Below, piece after piece: positions 35,712 through 48,089 of a stretch of DNA of 64,000 nucleotides. Made by a program: the position numbers and the translations under genes. Position 1 is the first letter of the stretch; the number at the start of each line of letters is the position of its first letter. The DNA lies in the NCBI GenBank assembly GCA_022497155.1, contig MU385734.1, forward strand, positions 558,001 to 622,000, given 5' to 3'. Source of the stretch: Whalleya microplaca (Eukaryota > Ascomycota > Sordariomycetes > Xylariales > Xylariaceae). A model generated the notes under the pieces. The model saw only the letters and a list, made by a program, of their open reading frames with translations. It had not been told where the DNA came from and did not search any database.

Positions 35712-37755
35712 GAGTCTCCGAGAAAAGGAGGCCGACAGCTTCTCTGGGCCAGAACCATTGACTAAGCTCCTCTCCCAGGCCCGAGGCCCCTTATATGCAA
35801 ACTTCAGAGTTCAGACTCATGCCAGGCGACCAACAGCCGAGGGCTGGCTCCCACCCCGGAACCCGTCTATCTTAGCCGCGACAGGAGCATTACGTGGACA
35901 ATGCGCCATCCCGAGCAGAGGCTCTTTATCTCGTCTCGCAATATCGCCCCTTCAGCCGACTTCATTGTCCTGCCCCTTCGTGCGTGAAATGATATTTTGC
36001 GAGGCGGGTCCCACAATTTCCCACGTCCAACAGCCGGATGAATAGGCGACTGGTAGATTGCGGCGATCTCTTGCTATCGCGATTGACTAATTGTTGAGTC
36101 GTGGTTGGCTGGTTTTAGGAGAGCAGGCTCCGAGCCAAGAGAAAACCATTTGGGAACGTGGCAGAGGAGGAAATGAAATGGCAGTGTATCGAGTCTTGTG
36201 TCTTGCGTTTCGGCAGAATGACCTCCTTTTATATTAATCCTCCGGAATGTGGGGAATAGGGCAGTTTTCTCCAGCTCCAGGGGCCGACGAATCATCTGAT
36301 TGATATTGGAGATCGTTCGGGACTTGCGTCTATGATGTGTGGGGAAGAGATGCCGTGTTCCCTCGCCCCCTTATTTGGCAAGTAGTGGCTTGTTATGTAT
36401 TATCTCAGGCAATGAGATGCCAGCCAGCTTTTGGTTACACGCCTTTCTTTGAGTATTGTGATGACATGAATTAACTGAGGTGTCTTCTGAGAACTGTTCC
36501 TTCAATTGGCCGTAAGAGGTAGGGATGGATCTTGTACTGATTAAGCAAGTTACTATATTCATCCATATCTTCATATCGGAATTTGCACTGTCAGTGCTGT
36601 TGCCATTTCAAGGATTACGTAGTCATTAAGGTACCCCCTATTTCAATGTTGCAGTTACCCTGAACCTCTGAATCTGACACTTATTTACCTGTTAACGACA
36701 CATATAAGCATGATGGTGATTAGGAATAACACAAGAAAAAAGAAGGTAGCTGATAGCCAAACGCCTCAGAATACACTAGGAAACTGTCATGATGGGTCAC
36801 TTATCTTTAATTACCTGAACATATTCGATAGTTGATCTAGTAAATTTCCTCCCCCCCTCTCCCTCTGGCCTTGCCTTCTTGATAGCATTGTTCCGGAGGG
36901 TCTTGACTGTTTAATTAATTTAGATAATAGGATATTCCTTGGTGAATCATAACCAGTCATCGTGTGGGTTTAGGCAGTTCTCTCTATTTACTAAGAGATG
37001 ACAGCATTTCTAATGCTAGGACAATGTTGTATGTTCTGTCAGAATGACGAGCGGTTGGCAAGCGCCTCATTGTTTCAGCTATAATAATACAAGTTACGGT
37101 TTTATCTAGGGCTCGAGTACTTATATTTTCCTAGAGCGAACTATGCAGTGTCATATTTGTAAATACGGGATTTGGTAAGGTGTATGATGATATCTCCAAT
37201 GTAAGCGAAGAGGCTGGGAGAATCAGCCCTTGGTCATGTATATGAACATACAAGCAAGGCCATATACGGGCTTATATTAGACCCGTACTCCAATTATGTC
37301 GATATACTAACAAGCATCTACATCGAAATGTTCTGAAAGCCTAGAGATTTGTGCAGATCCAATACACACGCAACCACAATTTGATAGGGATATGAAAGAC
37401 GGTGTACTCAGTAGGACAGATATTACCATTCTACCTAAAATGCAATGCAAACAACAAGCAAAGGTCTTGTAACCTAATTCCCCTCCACGTGTAGCGAAGT
37501 CCCCAAACCCTATCTATTTGTAGTCATGTCTATTAACCCAGTCGAGAAAGAGATTTTGCCCTCAATAGAACCCAGGTTTGGAATCCCTGGCTCGACCGTA
37601 ATGAATCATGAAACGGGTAAAAATTATTATTAAGGAAGAAGGTCGGAGTTGAGAGATGCGAGGGATTTGAGAGGAATGACGAGGGTGGCATATAACTAAT
37701 ATATGATAAACCCGGGTTTTATGATCCAGGTATCCATCAGCTCATACACCTCGGG
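35712..37755. other. AT-rich intergenic region, no gene seen
   Basis: The first 150 bases are the promoter side of the dioxygenase gene. The rest, especially 36.4-37.7 kb, is AT-rich with stops in every frame and no recognisable remnant. Confidence 0.5.
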
Positions 37756-38671
37756 CTAAGCACATGGGTCCTGGCCCCAATATGCCTCGACTTGTTCCCA
37801 GATTCCCCTTCCCCGTGTTGTCATGAGATTTCGTCTGGCTTTCCAACTCTGTATAGCCGTCATAGCACGCTCTGCCTGGCCGCGAAAGCTTACAAATCGA
37901 TACTCCAGGTATTGTGCAGTAGCACCCGTGTGTTGAACCACTTCCTCGAGGCTGTAGTCGAATCGAGTGAAAACAAAGCTCTCCAGAAAGGGGCGGTTAA
38001 CGACGACACTGGGCCCCTTGATGATTAGGACACGTGTTGCTCGCGAGGGTCCCCGGGGTGCCACTCGGATCATGCTTCTCAATGCCCGTGCCTGGTGCGA
38101 TGCGATGACAATGGAGCCACTGGAACATTTCTCGATGAGGCGAGTAGCTCCTGATGCTTCCCAAAAGATAACTTGGGCGGCAGTGCTTCGATGCTGCTCA
38201 TTAGCAGGCTTGATATTTATCTCATACACGTTGCCACAGCCACGGATCTGTTGCACGAGATCGCGGGCACTACACCATTTTGGAAGGCCCGCAACGAACA
38301 CACAACAGTTTTCGGACGCGTTTGTAGTTATAGGCGGGCTCCGTAGCTCTGGCACAACTGGGATGGTCTCGGGCTGAGCTGTCGGGGGCGGAACGGATGC
38401 AGGCCGTAAGGTGACACGCTGGTCAATATCTTCTAATTTATATTGAATTAGTAACATGTTCATACTCTGAAGAGACTCTCCAAGATATTTGATGGGTAAA
38501 TTTTGAAACGAGCTTACCTTGGGAGGACCAATCACCTCGAGTGGGTGACCTGACAAACTTGCTAGGGAAAGACACATCAAAGAAGCGCATGATGGCGGAT
38601 TGAGGACTTGCTGGCCCAAGAAATTGACAGTCGACGTTGAGGTGATGTGAAGCTTTTGAGGAGGTATTCAA
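37756..38671 (-). CDS. RRM-like protein, function unknown (276 aa)
   Basis: Two exons, 38671-38518 and 38432-37756, joined in phase (G/AA). The 85-nt intron has GTAAGC, a TTACTAAT branch and TTAG. A Pro-rich linker (SVPPPTAQPETIPVVPEL) precedes a region at about residues 95-170 that resembles an RNA recognition motif. An RNP2-like VFVAGL strand at 96-101 is followed by a helix (SARDLVQQIRGCG), then a degenerate RNP1 strand (TAAQVIFWEASGATRLI). A second part contains FVFTRFDYSLEEVV and ends WEQVEAYWGQDPCA. The aromatic residues of a canonical RNP1 are not obvious, so RNA binding is uncertain. The start could also be Met28 (38590). Confidence 0.7.
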
Positions 38672-40658
38672 CCTTTCACGTCGACTACACAGTTTTCTTT
38701 GAATCGCTCAGTTGTATCTTACCATGCCTTCACGTACCATAGTGTAAGGTGGATAGAAAAGGCTGGAATACAGCAAGAAAGAGAAGTCGCGAAGCCTATT
38801 CGTTACCGAGCAGCACTTGAGTCCAGGGTCGATTCTGCATATCTGGTGTTGCTTGGGAGAAACAGGCATGAGCGTCGGCGGCATTTATAGCATTTAGTGA
38901 CGTACCTTTCTCCCAGAAACTTTTGGGCAACTGGGTTATATCGATAAAGTAGCTGATATTCTCGCTGTTGCCCATATTCAAATAAGCACGCCATATTATA
39001 TCAACATAAATACCATCACAAGCAAATAAAAGACTGTAACTTAAGTGAAAGAATAAACATTATATACCTAACAAGACGAAGTCCTGTGTGAGCTTAAACT
39101 AGTGTCTAACTAAATTCCCACACTGAAATTCCAAGTGAACACTACATCAGTCAGGTAGGTTAGCTATCCCTAAATACTATAACTGAGCCCATCCCTAGTA
39201 TAACACTCAATCGAATTTTTCCTCTTCTTTTATACTGTGACTAATCCCGCTAGTCTGTCTCATCTGTATAACATTTTCGCTAGTTTCTTGGCCTTGGATG
39301 TAACGAGGCCGTTACCATAGGTCTTGATTTTATATAACGGAAGGCGTAAAAGGGTATATTCCCTGATTTATCGCTGTCTAGCTAAGAGAGAGTCCATCTA
39401 ATGGTCGGCGACCTGGAGTCTTATATACTCCTGAATGGCCTCCTATTGCAGGGATGGATTGCCAAACACTTATTTGGCCTTAGCAATCCATATATTGCCA
39501 AGAGATTTGGTCTTGGCAATATGGCCATGGTAATCCCATTCACGTAACTAGTGCGTGGGTAAGAAGAGGTTGGAATGAGTGGTTAGATTATAACATTGGA
39601 TAGCTTTGGGACACAACACCTTGTGAAGTATTGAATGGGTTTGATACTTAATACCCGAAAGATCCTTGTCGAACGATTACCTAGGACTGACATGATCTAG
39701 ATGTCTTGAGCTATTCAACTGTATCATGGCCAACGAGGCTGTTATTCTTGAGTTGCTTATGAGTTAATCTATTATTTGAACATTGTGCTTCCTGGAATTC
39801 ACTTAGCTAAGAGTAGCCTTTTATCACTACTGTTGCCTGAAAAATAGACTAGAAAGGCATTAAGCCCAGCATTGTAGAAATATGACAATTCGACTCAGTG
39901 GCCGCTGAGGCCTCAAATAGTTGAACAAGTTCATCACCAATAAAAGCACCCAGACAACCAGCATGCATCTTATGCTAGGTTGTCAATAGAAGCATCAATT
40001 CGAATCTTGGAATCGGAAGAGTAGAAAGTAGCCACATGATATATGTTACGATTCCACAGTATTGTATGCATGGCCATTAAATGTGTATGAGATTGCAGCT
40101 TCGGCCCTATGACTCCTATCATGTGTCAGCTCATGAGGAGCTGAGCGTTATACGTGGTTATACTGGTTTTTACCACGTGTAAACCTTTATCGTAGATGCC
40201 ATAGAGAAAGCGTTACATTATACTTTGAGTATCTAGCGGACAAGGTTGGAAACTGTAAAGCGGGTAGAATCGAATGCAACCACTCGAGTCAAATAGAATA
40301 ACTTCAGGACAATGGCGAAATCCGACATCAAGTAAACTAGGGTCTTCGACCTCCGTTAAATCAAAATTGTATATATATAGTTGCGTACTGCTAGGATGTC
40401 AGTTACTCAAGTCTCTGCTAAGCCTCTGTTCTGTTGTTGCATCTTAGCATGCAGCATCGAGGATTGGTTATCACCGGTCTTTATCTCCGAGTCCAGTCCG
40501 GATATCGCTACCGAGACATTGATTGAATCCTGCTAACGCAGTTGGTGCTCGCACCGTACCGGATGCATAGCGGGGAAATTGAAATCTGCAAGTCAAAATA
40601 ACGCATTACGTTTTAATAACCAACTTCAAGCGGTTGGCTAAACGGCATCCTTAATAAC
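38672..40658. other. AT-rich intergenic region
   Basis: No gene seen. It contains a short perfect hairpin (39492-39522) and AT-rich sequence with stops in all frames. A TATATATA element at 40370-40379, about 280 bases before the transporter ATG, may be its TATA box. Confidence 0.5.
39492..39522. repeat. short perfect inverted repeat
   Basis: Arms of 11 bases (ATATTGCCAAG and its complement) around a 9-base loop. A second, weaker palindrome (GGATTGCCAAA ... AATCC) lies just to its left. Confidence 0.8.
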
Positions 40659-42269
40659 ATGTCTTCCGTCCCCGATCCGGCCGTCGTAATGCAGCCGGAG
40701 GCCCAAGAGCCGTATGACATTAAACATCTCGAGCCAGGCGACATCATCGCTCCCGACACGGCTAGCCATGAGGCCGTTATCGCGCCCATTCTGGCCTCGA
40801 ACGAAGTGCCAGAGACGTCGAAATGGGAGATATGGAGCTGGTACACATATTACATCGGCGCCAATGGTCTTGCGCTCTTTAACTTTGGCCCGACAGCCTT
40901 CCAGAACCTATTATCTCAAGCTGCGCCGGCCGACACGGGCCTCCTCCGATTTGGGGGCCAAGACCGCAACGTGAACAGCATTGTGCTGCTCGCGAACGGT
41001 GTCAGCTTCGCCATCCAGGCCTTTCTTTTCATCGTCATTGGCGCGTACGCTGACTTCGGGTCCGGCCGTCGCTGGATCCTGGTTTTCTGGTCCTTGGTGT
41101 CCTTCGGCATTGGATTTGGCTGGCTTGGCGTACACGAGCCGTCCAAATGGCACGTCGCCGCCGGTCTCTACATGGTCGGACTCATTTGCTACCAACTCAC
41201 TCTCACCTATTGGACGGCCGCGTTCCCGGCACTCGCTCGCAATACACCAACCATGAAGGAGGCTGCGCGCGCATACGCGGAAGGGGACATCAACCAGGCC
41301 GAATATATCAAAAAGGACGAAGTTGAGCGCAGCAGACTCAGTAATGTAGCGTTTTATATCCAGAGCGTTGGCGAGGTGGTCATCCTCGCGATCCTTGTTG
41401 GGATCATGTTTGGTGTGGACGTCAATGCCAGCACAGAAGCGAACAATTGGGGACTCAGCGTGCTCATTGCTTTCGCTACGGCGGTCTGGCTGGTCCTTTC
41501 GATACCGTGGTTTCTCGTAGAGAAGAAGCGTCCGGGATTGAAGATACCGGCAGGCCAAAACATCATCACCGTTGGCTTGTGGCAGCTCCAGGAGGCCGTG
41601 TCGCAGATTTGGCACCTGAAACAAAGTCTCATCTATTTGATCGGTTACTTCCTTCTCGGCGACTCTCTGAACACCACGGTCACCGTCATCGCGACCTTAC
41701 AAAATGAGGTCGTCGCGTACGATACTCTGACTCTCACCTACGTCTTGATCGTGGGCATTGCTGCGCAGGCAGTCGGTATCGGCTTATACTGGCTCGTGCA
41801 AAAGCGCTTCGACCTGAGCGCAAAGACCATGTTCAACGCTGTTATGGTCGGTATCATTCTCCTCGACGGCTGGGGCATGATTGGCAACTGGACCGACAAT
41901 TTCGGCTTCAAAAACGTTTGGGAGATCTGGTTATACCAGACTTTCTATGGGTTGTTCGTGTGTCAGTGGTACTCGTACTCTCAAATCATAATATCTTCAG
42001 TCACACCGAGGGGTCACGAATTCCTATTTTTCTCGTTATTTACCATAATTGGCAAAACATCGTCGTTTATCGGCCCTCTAGTAAGCAGCGCTATCATAGA
42101 CGCTTCGTCGAGTCCGAGAAAGAACAGTGCGCCATTCTACTTTCTCTTTGCGCTTAGTCTGGTGAGTGCCTGTGGGCTTTGGCTCTTTCTGGACCTTGAA
42201 AAGAGTGCGAGGGAGCAGCAAGCCTTTTTGGCACAAGAGAAAGCGAGAATGGAAAATGACAGTAGCTGA
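40659..42269 (+). CDS. Atg22-like vacuolar/MFS transporter
   Basis: Single-exon gene, 536 residues, of the Atg22-like branch of the major facilitator superfamily. Yeast Atg22 exports amino acids from the vacuole after autophagic breakdown; filamentous fungi have several diverged paralogues, so the substrate is unknown. After an acidic N-terminus (about 50 residues) the family's first segment appears (WEIWSWYTYYIGANGLALFN), then about 11-12 hydrophobic helices. FGIGFGWLGV and LTYWTAAFPALARNTP lie in the first half. A cytoplasmic loop with AYAEGDINQAEYIKKDEVER precedes further helices, and the second half includes FVCQWYSYSQIIISSVTPRG and FFSLFTIIGKTSSFIGPLV. The length and order match Atg22-like proteins. 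No signal peptide is needed. Confidence 0.9.
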   Translation: MSSVPDPAVVMQPEAQEPYDIKHLEPGDIIAPDTASHEAVIAPILASNEVPETSKWEIWSWYTYYIGANGLALFNFGPTAFQNLLSQAAPADTGLLRFGGQDRNVNSIVLLANGVSFAIQAFLFIVIGAYADFGSGRRWILVFWSLVSFGIGFGWLGVHEPSKWHVAAGLYMVGLICYQLTLTYWTAAFPALARNTPTMKEAARAYAEGDINQAEYIKKDEVERSRLSNVAFYIQSVGEVVILAILVGIMFGVDVNASTEANNWGLSVLIAFATAVWLVLSIPWFLVEKKRPGLKIPAGQNIITVGLWQLQEAVSQIWHLKQSLIYLIGYFLLGDSLNTTVTVIATLQNEVVAYDTLTLTYVLIVGIAAQAVGIGLYWLVQKRFDLSAKTMFNAVMVGIILLDGWGMIGNWTDNFGFKNVWEIWLYQTFYGLFVCQWYSYSQIIISSVTPRGHEFLFFSLFTIIGKTSSFIGPLVSSAIIDASSSPRKNSAPFYFLFALSLVSACGLWLFLDLEKSAREQQAFLAQEKARMENDSS

Positions 42270-44202
42270 AAATGACCTGGAATTGTTTTTAATTGGGGAC
42301 TCCCGAGATTTTTCTGTCGAGGCAACAAACTTTAGCTTTACCTTAACTTCTTCGGGAGGCGGCAATATGTATCGCGGGGTCTGCTAAGTTCTGGTCGCGC
42401 CATAAGCATATTCTCTCCAGCCCGCTTAGATTGGGGGTCGTTTATCATCTCATCTGGCGAATGGCTCAGGTAGTCTTCAACAGAACCCATTGACATGCAA
42501 CCAGTGATGTGACATTGCAAAGGGACCAAAAGGAATTTCCGGAAATCAGTACCTATCCTAGACGCCCATACGAGGTAGAGTGTGGACGCATAGTAATTTC
42601 CCCAAAAAGCTTATTGAGGCGAAAGCCCATTCTGATGTCGAATGAATTAGCAACCAAGGTAATGTAAGACAGACAGAACGAGTCGTAGATGTATCCTGCC
42701 ATTATATCACATGTTTTGTCTTTTATTGATAGCGGAATGCAGTAGATTGTTGGCGTTGTGCTGCATCCTTTCGAAGTTCCTGAGTCCATGCACCTCGAAG
42801 AGCAATGGCCATTGAACACGAAGATAATCCTAACTCAACTAGTTAAGTAATCGCAGCAAAGACTACTTAGCCTGATGAAATGTATTTGAAATATTCACTG
42901 CTTGGTGACAGAGATCAGCTAATTCCCGAAAGTCCATGTTGGGTGATGATACTTGATTTATACTGCTTGTAAGCATGACATGCAGGAGACTCTGGTTCCT
43001 GCATGTAGGCGGAGACTGAAGTTGTATTAGAAATGGAAAACAGTCATTTAAGGCATCTGGGTAAACCAAATTGTTGTCTAGATATAAAGTAAGTGACTCC
43101 TCATTTATTAGCTCGATGGTCGGTCAAAATATGGCTGGTTTAAGCTGCCCCTCCACATGCCAAAGATGGAAGACATTATGTAATAACTATGACAAAGCCG
43201 AAGCTTCACGGATGGCTCGGTCTGATACAACTCAAGCATTCTCCACTACCACTGGTACGAGAATCCTTTAAATTTTCTGGCGAGATGTTGCCATGCATGT
43301 GTTGCATTTTAGGGCTGACGTGCTTGTGTATGGAGCCCCGCTGCTATGTGCCCATTCAGGGGGCTTACTTGTAGTGGCAGCTCAACATTATCGAACAATA
43401 ATTATTAACTGACTAACCAATGACGATCAGCGGCGTATTATTTGGTATCGCCATTATCCTTCAATGCCTTTCCTGGTCGTGACATATAGCTGATTGGACA
43501 GATTCACTCATGCCATTATGAGGCGAAATATGCTATGTTCAAAGTGGGGCGGGCCCTGACTTCCTCCGTACTTGATAGCCTAGCATTTCATGTATAAGTC
43601 TTTGGCAAAAACTACTGGTATTGGTTGATGTCATGAAGAGTAACAAGTACGAATTTTGTCAATGGAGGAAAATCTAGGTAAGACTTAATTAAGCTAGGAC
43701 TCAAGACTCGTTAGAGATGCCCCAATCTAGTCGCGTTCGGATGATTATTCTTCCACTCGATGACTTGATTCAGTGTGATGAGACATGACTGAGTTGTAGT
43801 AATCGTAGTAAGAAGGTCAGAATGTTCTGGTCTATTAAAAGGCCATGAAGTTCATAGACACTGGTCAGCACATCAAAGGCTACCAAAAAAAAAAGGCATC
43901 TCTAGCAATACAAGAGTTGCATGTCCGAACGATGCTGAAGAGTCTGAAAGGGTTTCTTTGGCACTGAATAGGCTGGGTTTCAACTTGCGATCATATATAC
44001 TATACCATGCAGGTCACTACAACTCAAAGACGGCCCACGTCGCATCGTATTTCTCTAATACAGTCATATTTGTACTATAAAGCCAGCCCGTTTCTATCAA
44101 ACTTTCAGTTTTGACGGTTGTTTGGTGTATTATAGTAACGATACATATTTATGTTTCATAGGTATATACGTTTGTTTCTAGATACCATTAGGTCTTCACC
44201 GC
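42270..44202. other. AT-rich intergenic region, no gene seen
   Basis: Between convergent genes. Only short domain-free frames and a 10-base A run near 43887 were noticed. Confidence 0.5.
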
Positions 44203-45433
44203 TTAGTACCAATCAACATAATCGTTTGAGTCACTCTCAAAACCACCCAGACCATTCCTCTCAAGAAAATCTTCCAGGAGATCAGCCACCTTATCATTGT
44301 CCATGTCTGCAAATGCAGAGTGTGTGCTCCCATTAAGCCCTGCATCTTTCCCCAGGAAGAGGATCTCTGCATTACCACCATATTGATTGATGAACTTGGC
44401 CGCTTGTCTCGATTGCTGAAGGAAATAATATGACTCTTCCCTGTGATCTCCCCATACAAACTGTATAGACTCGAGTCTAGCCAGCTTCTTGAAATCCTCA
44501 AGAGGCACCACAAACGGATCAAATGACCCTCCGGCTGTAATATTTGCATTGTCTGGGAATACATGTCCGTAGCCCTCGTACGCGACAACGGCCTTGATGT
44601 TGGTTGAATTACTCTTTACTACGGTCATCAAGGCACGCAGGCCACTTGCTGAGTTTCCAAGATACACGATGCTGTCTCCAATCTTGCCCGAGTCGGCTGC
44701 AACGGCTGCTGCCTGTGCTTGGAGGTGGACATTCTCGACAGTATCGATTTCAACGTAACGAGAGCTGGTAGCTTGTTGCCAAGCTTCGTCATCCCAGGTT
44801 GGAAACTGGGAGTCCGGCCAGAAGTTTTTAAACGAGGGACCGAAATTCCAGGCCACAAAGTTTCCTTGGTCCCGATAGGACGGGACGTAAGTCGAAGGCT
44901 CGCAAGCCCAGTTCGCTCGGCCTACCTGGGGCCCGTCCCAGAGGTATACCGGGTACCGACGGCGTAGAAACATGTCTTTGAAGCCTTCGCCACCATCCCA
45001 TCTATTCTGCCACACCTGTGTACTAGAGCTGTGCCACATGACGATACTTGTCTTGTGTGGCTTCCACTGCAGCATCTAGAGTCAATATTTTTTCTCTATA
45101 GGCACCTTGGTAAAGAATTGAGACTTGTCAGACACGTGCCTAGAGTCCTTAACTCTAGTATATAATCCAACAAGAAGTTCTGCTTATGAATCAAGACAGA
45201 TAGAGTAATAAATAACACCAGCCACTACTCACGGGAATAAAGTACTCCATATATCCATGATCGCAGGAAAGAGTCGCATTAGGAAAGCGAGGGCTACTGA
45301 TAATCTTGCCACCTATAGTAAAACCCCCAGACTTATCGAGAAGGATGGGCCGTTTTCGCGGTGCTTGGTCGTCTGAGATAGCGCCCCTTACCGCCAGAGC
45401 TAGCAGTGGAAGCAATATACTGGAGACTAACAT
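44203..45433 (-). CDS. secreted alpha/beta-hydrolase fold protein
   Basis: Probable extracellular esterase- or lipase-like hydrolase; substrate unknown. Exons 45433-45233 and 45066-44203 (166-nt phase-0 intron, GTGAGT...CTGCAG) give 354 residues. The signal peptide is MLVSSILLPLLALAVRG. The mature part contains KTSIVMWHSSSTQVWQNRW (oxyanion-hole region), GGEGFKDMFLRR and YPVYLWDGPQVGRANWACEP, a recognisable fungal subgroup. The nucleophile elbow is LGNSASG with Ser about residue 206; the usual G-x-S-x-G has a Ser in place of the last Gly. A likely catalytic His lies in GLNGSTHSAFAD near the C-terminus, and FDPFVVP/FVWGDHREES may hold the acid. Confidence 0.8.
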
Positions 45434-45837
45434 CTTGTATTATCCCAACAGTTCAAGTTAAGAAGCGGCATCTATTACAAGGGGATCTACAATACATAAA
45501 TATGAAATTACCCTTATAAATTCTAACTCTTCTACCAGATTCCTGATAATTGCCGAACTGCCTTGCCAATCAAAGCCAAGGAATCATGTTCTGACTTGTT
45601 GACAAAAGCGGCATGACATGGAAATATCAGCTCACCAATCCAACCAGCTCAGTGTTAATTCCGGAATTCAGTCAGCCGCCAAGAACTTCAAATTCAACAG
45701 TCTTCTAAAAATCCGGGGTACAGCCCTATCCTACCGATCGAATATTAGGGTCTAGATTTGCCAAGGTTCATGGACCAAGAAAATGTATACTCCCATGTCC
45801 ATCCATTACGAGTAATGTCACGATAATATGGGTATTA

Positions 45838-45931
45838 AAGATCTCTTTTAAGCCTATGGATCTCGGAGCAATATTGCCTATGGATCTCGGAGCAATATTG
45901 CTCCGAGATCCATAGGCTTAAAAGAGATCTT
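45838..45931. repeat. long perfect hairpin with internal direct repeat
   Basis: The 39-base left arm (45838-45876) is the exact complement of the right arm (45893-45931). The 24 bases CCTATGGATCTC...ATATTG occur twice in tandem (45853-45876 and 45877-45900), so alternative hairpins can form. The core GGAGCAATATTGCTCC is itself palindromic. Confidence 0.9.
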
Positions 45932-47396
45932 CTGTAACTAGAAGATCCTTCGGATCTTAGATCTTTACACGATTTTACGAGAGTGATCACGGCAGCACCT
46001 AAATGATCTTTGTACACACTGTAACTGTGATAAGTAAATATAGGAAGACCAATGATTATGTTCCATGAAGCTATTATCATTACATAATTGGAGTCCTTGT
46101 AGTATTGCAACTATCTAGTAGACGAATGGGCGGCTGTGTCTAGCCTAAAACACCTCTGCTTTATTATCTGCCGCTATCGTAAGTCGCAGATACATGCACT
46201 CCAAACTCTTCGTGGCCTCGAGTTGAGGGGATTGACTGTAATAGTGGGACTGCCGTTCATCCGACGACTACGCAGGTGCTGTCTTTCCTGCACGCCCGAG
46301 ATAGCATAACCTATTTGATACCTTCCATTTTGGTATACGACGATTGCCCGTCTCATACTCACGTGTGCCATGACTAAGACATTGTAGATCGTCTTGAAAT
46401 CAAGTTAAGGGGCATGTATTCTACCCAGCTAGAGAAAAAAGCCGACAGACAGAGCGCATAGGTGATAATTAACAGCGTCATCTTTCGGCTACCTATTAAT
46501 TCAGGTACATCTTCGAGTACTTGAATGCTTCTATGTCTGCACTTCGTGCTTCGGCGATAACTTGACTATAATTGATCGCACTCGGTCGTCGACACTCGGG
46601 TCCCACAACGTCAAGTTAAGATCATGATTGCTTATTCGGCTGATGCTCAGGAACATGTCCATATCTGGCAACCCCACCTTCTGATGGGGCGACCCTGAGA
46701 ATCGGGACAGTGTCGATCATCGTTTAAGTTGTCTTGGAGCTTAGTTTAATTATTTTCAACTTCAGACATTTATCGAGAATGCGTTCAATAAATTTGCTTG
46801 TTGCCTCGAGTGATACATATATTGCGCTATAACAATGTTATTGCTTGTATGATATGTTAACTGATGTTATCATCTTAAGGTTATAACTTCTTGATATTAT
46901 GAACTAAGTCTAGTATCGGTTTACACCTACCTATGGTCTGCAGCTCTGTGCTTTGCTCTGTACTGCAATAGGAATGCTCGCAACACAATGATAATGCATT
47001 AAGATCGTCAACTGACCCGATAAGACGATCCAATCAGCTTAGCTTATTGCTTCGACTCCGTTCATAGAATACGCCATATACTGTTTCAGAACAGTCCCAC
47101 CTAGTTGACATTGAAAAACATTGCGTAGATCCTATCTTTTGTTCAGCCACGATATTTTGATCTAGCTGAGCTGATCTCCAGATATTAATAGCTTCAATGA
47201 AACTAAGCTGCACCCGTATTTTTGAGCCGTGACCCTTCGGTAAGGCCGGTCTCAAACCTCTCATACGTGACCAGGGTCCAAATACACTCAATATTCCTAC
47301 AAACTACTTCTTAAAGGTGGATAAGTCAGGATGATTGCTGGATTGTCGGACCTCCGGCTGTGGGAAATGGACTCGAGCATATATGGCGTTGATTAT

Positions 47397-47404
47397 CTAT
47401 AAAG
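47397..47404 (+). promoter_or_regulatory. TATA-like element of the hydrophobin gene
   Basis: CTATAAAG about 124 bases upstream of the start codon, followed by a CA/CT-rich leader. Strong TATA boxes are usual for abundantly expressed hydrophobins; assignment by position only. Confidence 0.45.
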
Positions 47405-47527
47405 CTGATGCTGATTCCATGTGGGAATCACAACTTTCACCACCACAGTCACATCACCTCTCCGAGTCCTAATACAACTGCCACTATCGTCACGGTCTAT
47501 CAATCCACACAGGTCATACAATTCAAA

Positions 47528-47893
47528 ATGCAGTTCCAAATCCTCATATTGAGCACACTGGCCGTCTTTGCTACTGCGAGCCCAGCATCAGACCCCAATC
47601 GCAAGACTGGCACTCTCCGACCTCGTCCTCTTCCTCTTGGCAACCTATGTCCCAGCGTCGACAGCCCCCTATGTTGCCAGACTGACGTAGATGGCCTTAT
47701 CGATCTGACATGCGAAAGTCGTAAGTGTACCATCCTTTACTATATAACATGCGTACGCTTCTGACTTTGAATAGCTTCTGAGGATCCTCATTCACTGAAG
47801 GAGTTGGAGGCTATATGCGCCAAAACTGGCTTGACTGCGCAGTGCTGTACCCTTCCATTGCTGGGTGATGCTCTTCTCTGCACTGCTGTTTAA
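47528..47893 (+). CDS. class II hydrophobin
   Basis: Small secreted amphipathic protein that coats hyphae or spores at air-water interfaces. Exons 47528-47720 and 47775-47893 (54-nt intron, GTAAGT...AATAG) give 103 residues. The signal peptide is MQFQILILSTLAVFATA, followed by a short basic/Pro-rich segment. The eight cysteines are C41, C49-C50, C62, C79, C88-C89 and C100, with spacings 7, 11, 16, 8 and 10. The last four match class II, and DVDGLIDLTC, ICAKTG and LLGDALLC are typical. The first spacing is 7 instead of the usual 9-10, so the first loop is shortened. The intron falls in the C62-C79 loop. Confidence 0.95.
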
Positions 47894-48089
47894 GAGTTGG
47901 AGTAATATTATGTTGTGCAGAGAGAATCTAGTCACTGAAGAATATTGCTCCTTGGGGATGAGAAAGGGGGGAGGGTGGATTGTTTAAATTACCATGTAAC
48001 ATTCTTGTAACCGGCCTCTAGTCGATATTCTGAACAGACTGTATTCATAAGTTTAATATTCACCAACATACTTTTCCAAAACTTTCCTG

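Larger units (their letters stand above)
45434..47527. other. intergenic region with long hairpin; hydrophobin promoter
   Basis: No gene seen. A 94-base hairpin sits at 45838-45931 (separate entry). The right end carries CTATAAAG (47397-47404), about 124 bases before the hydrophobin ATG, followed by a CA/CT-rich leader. Confidence 0.5.
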
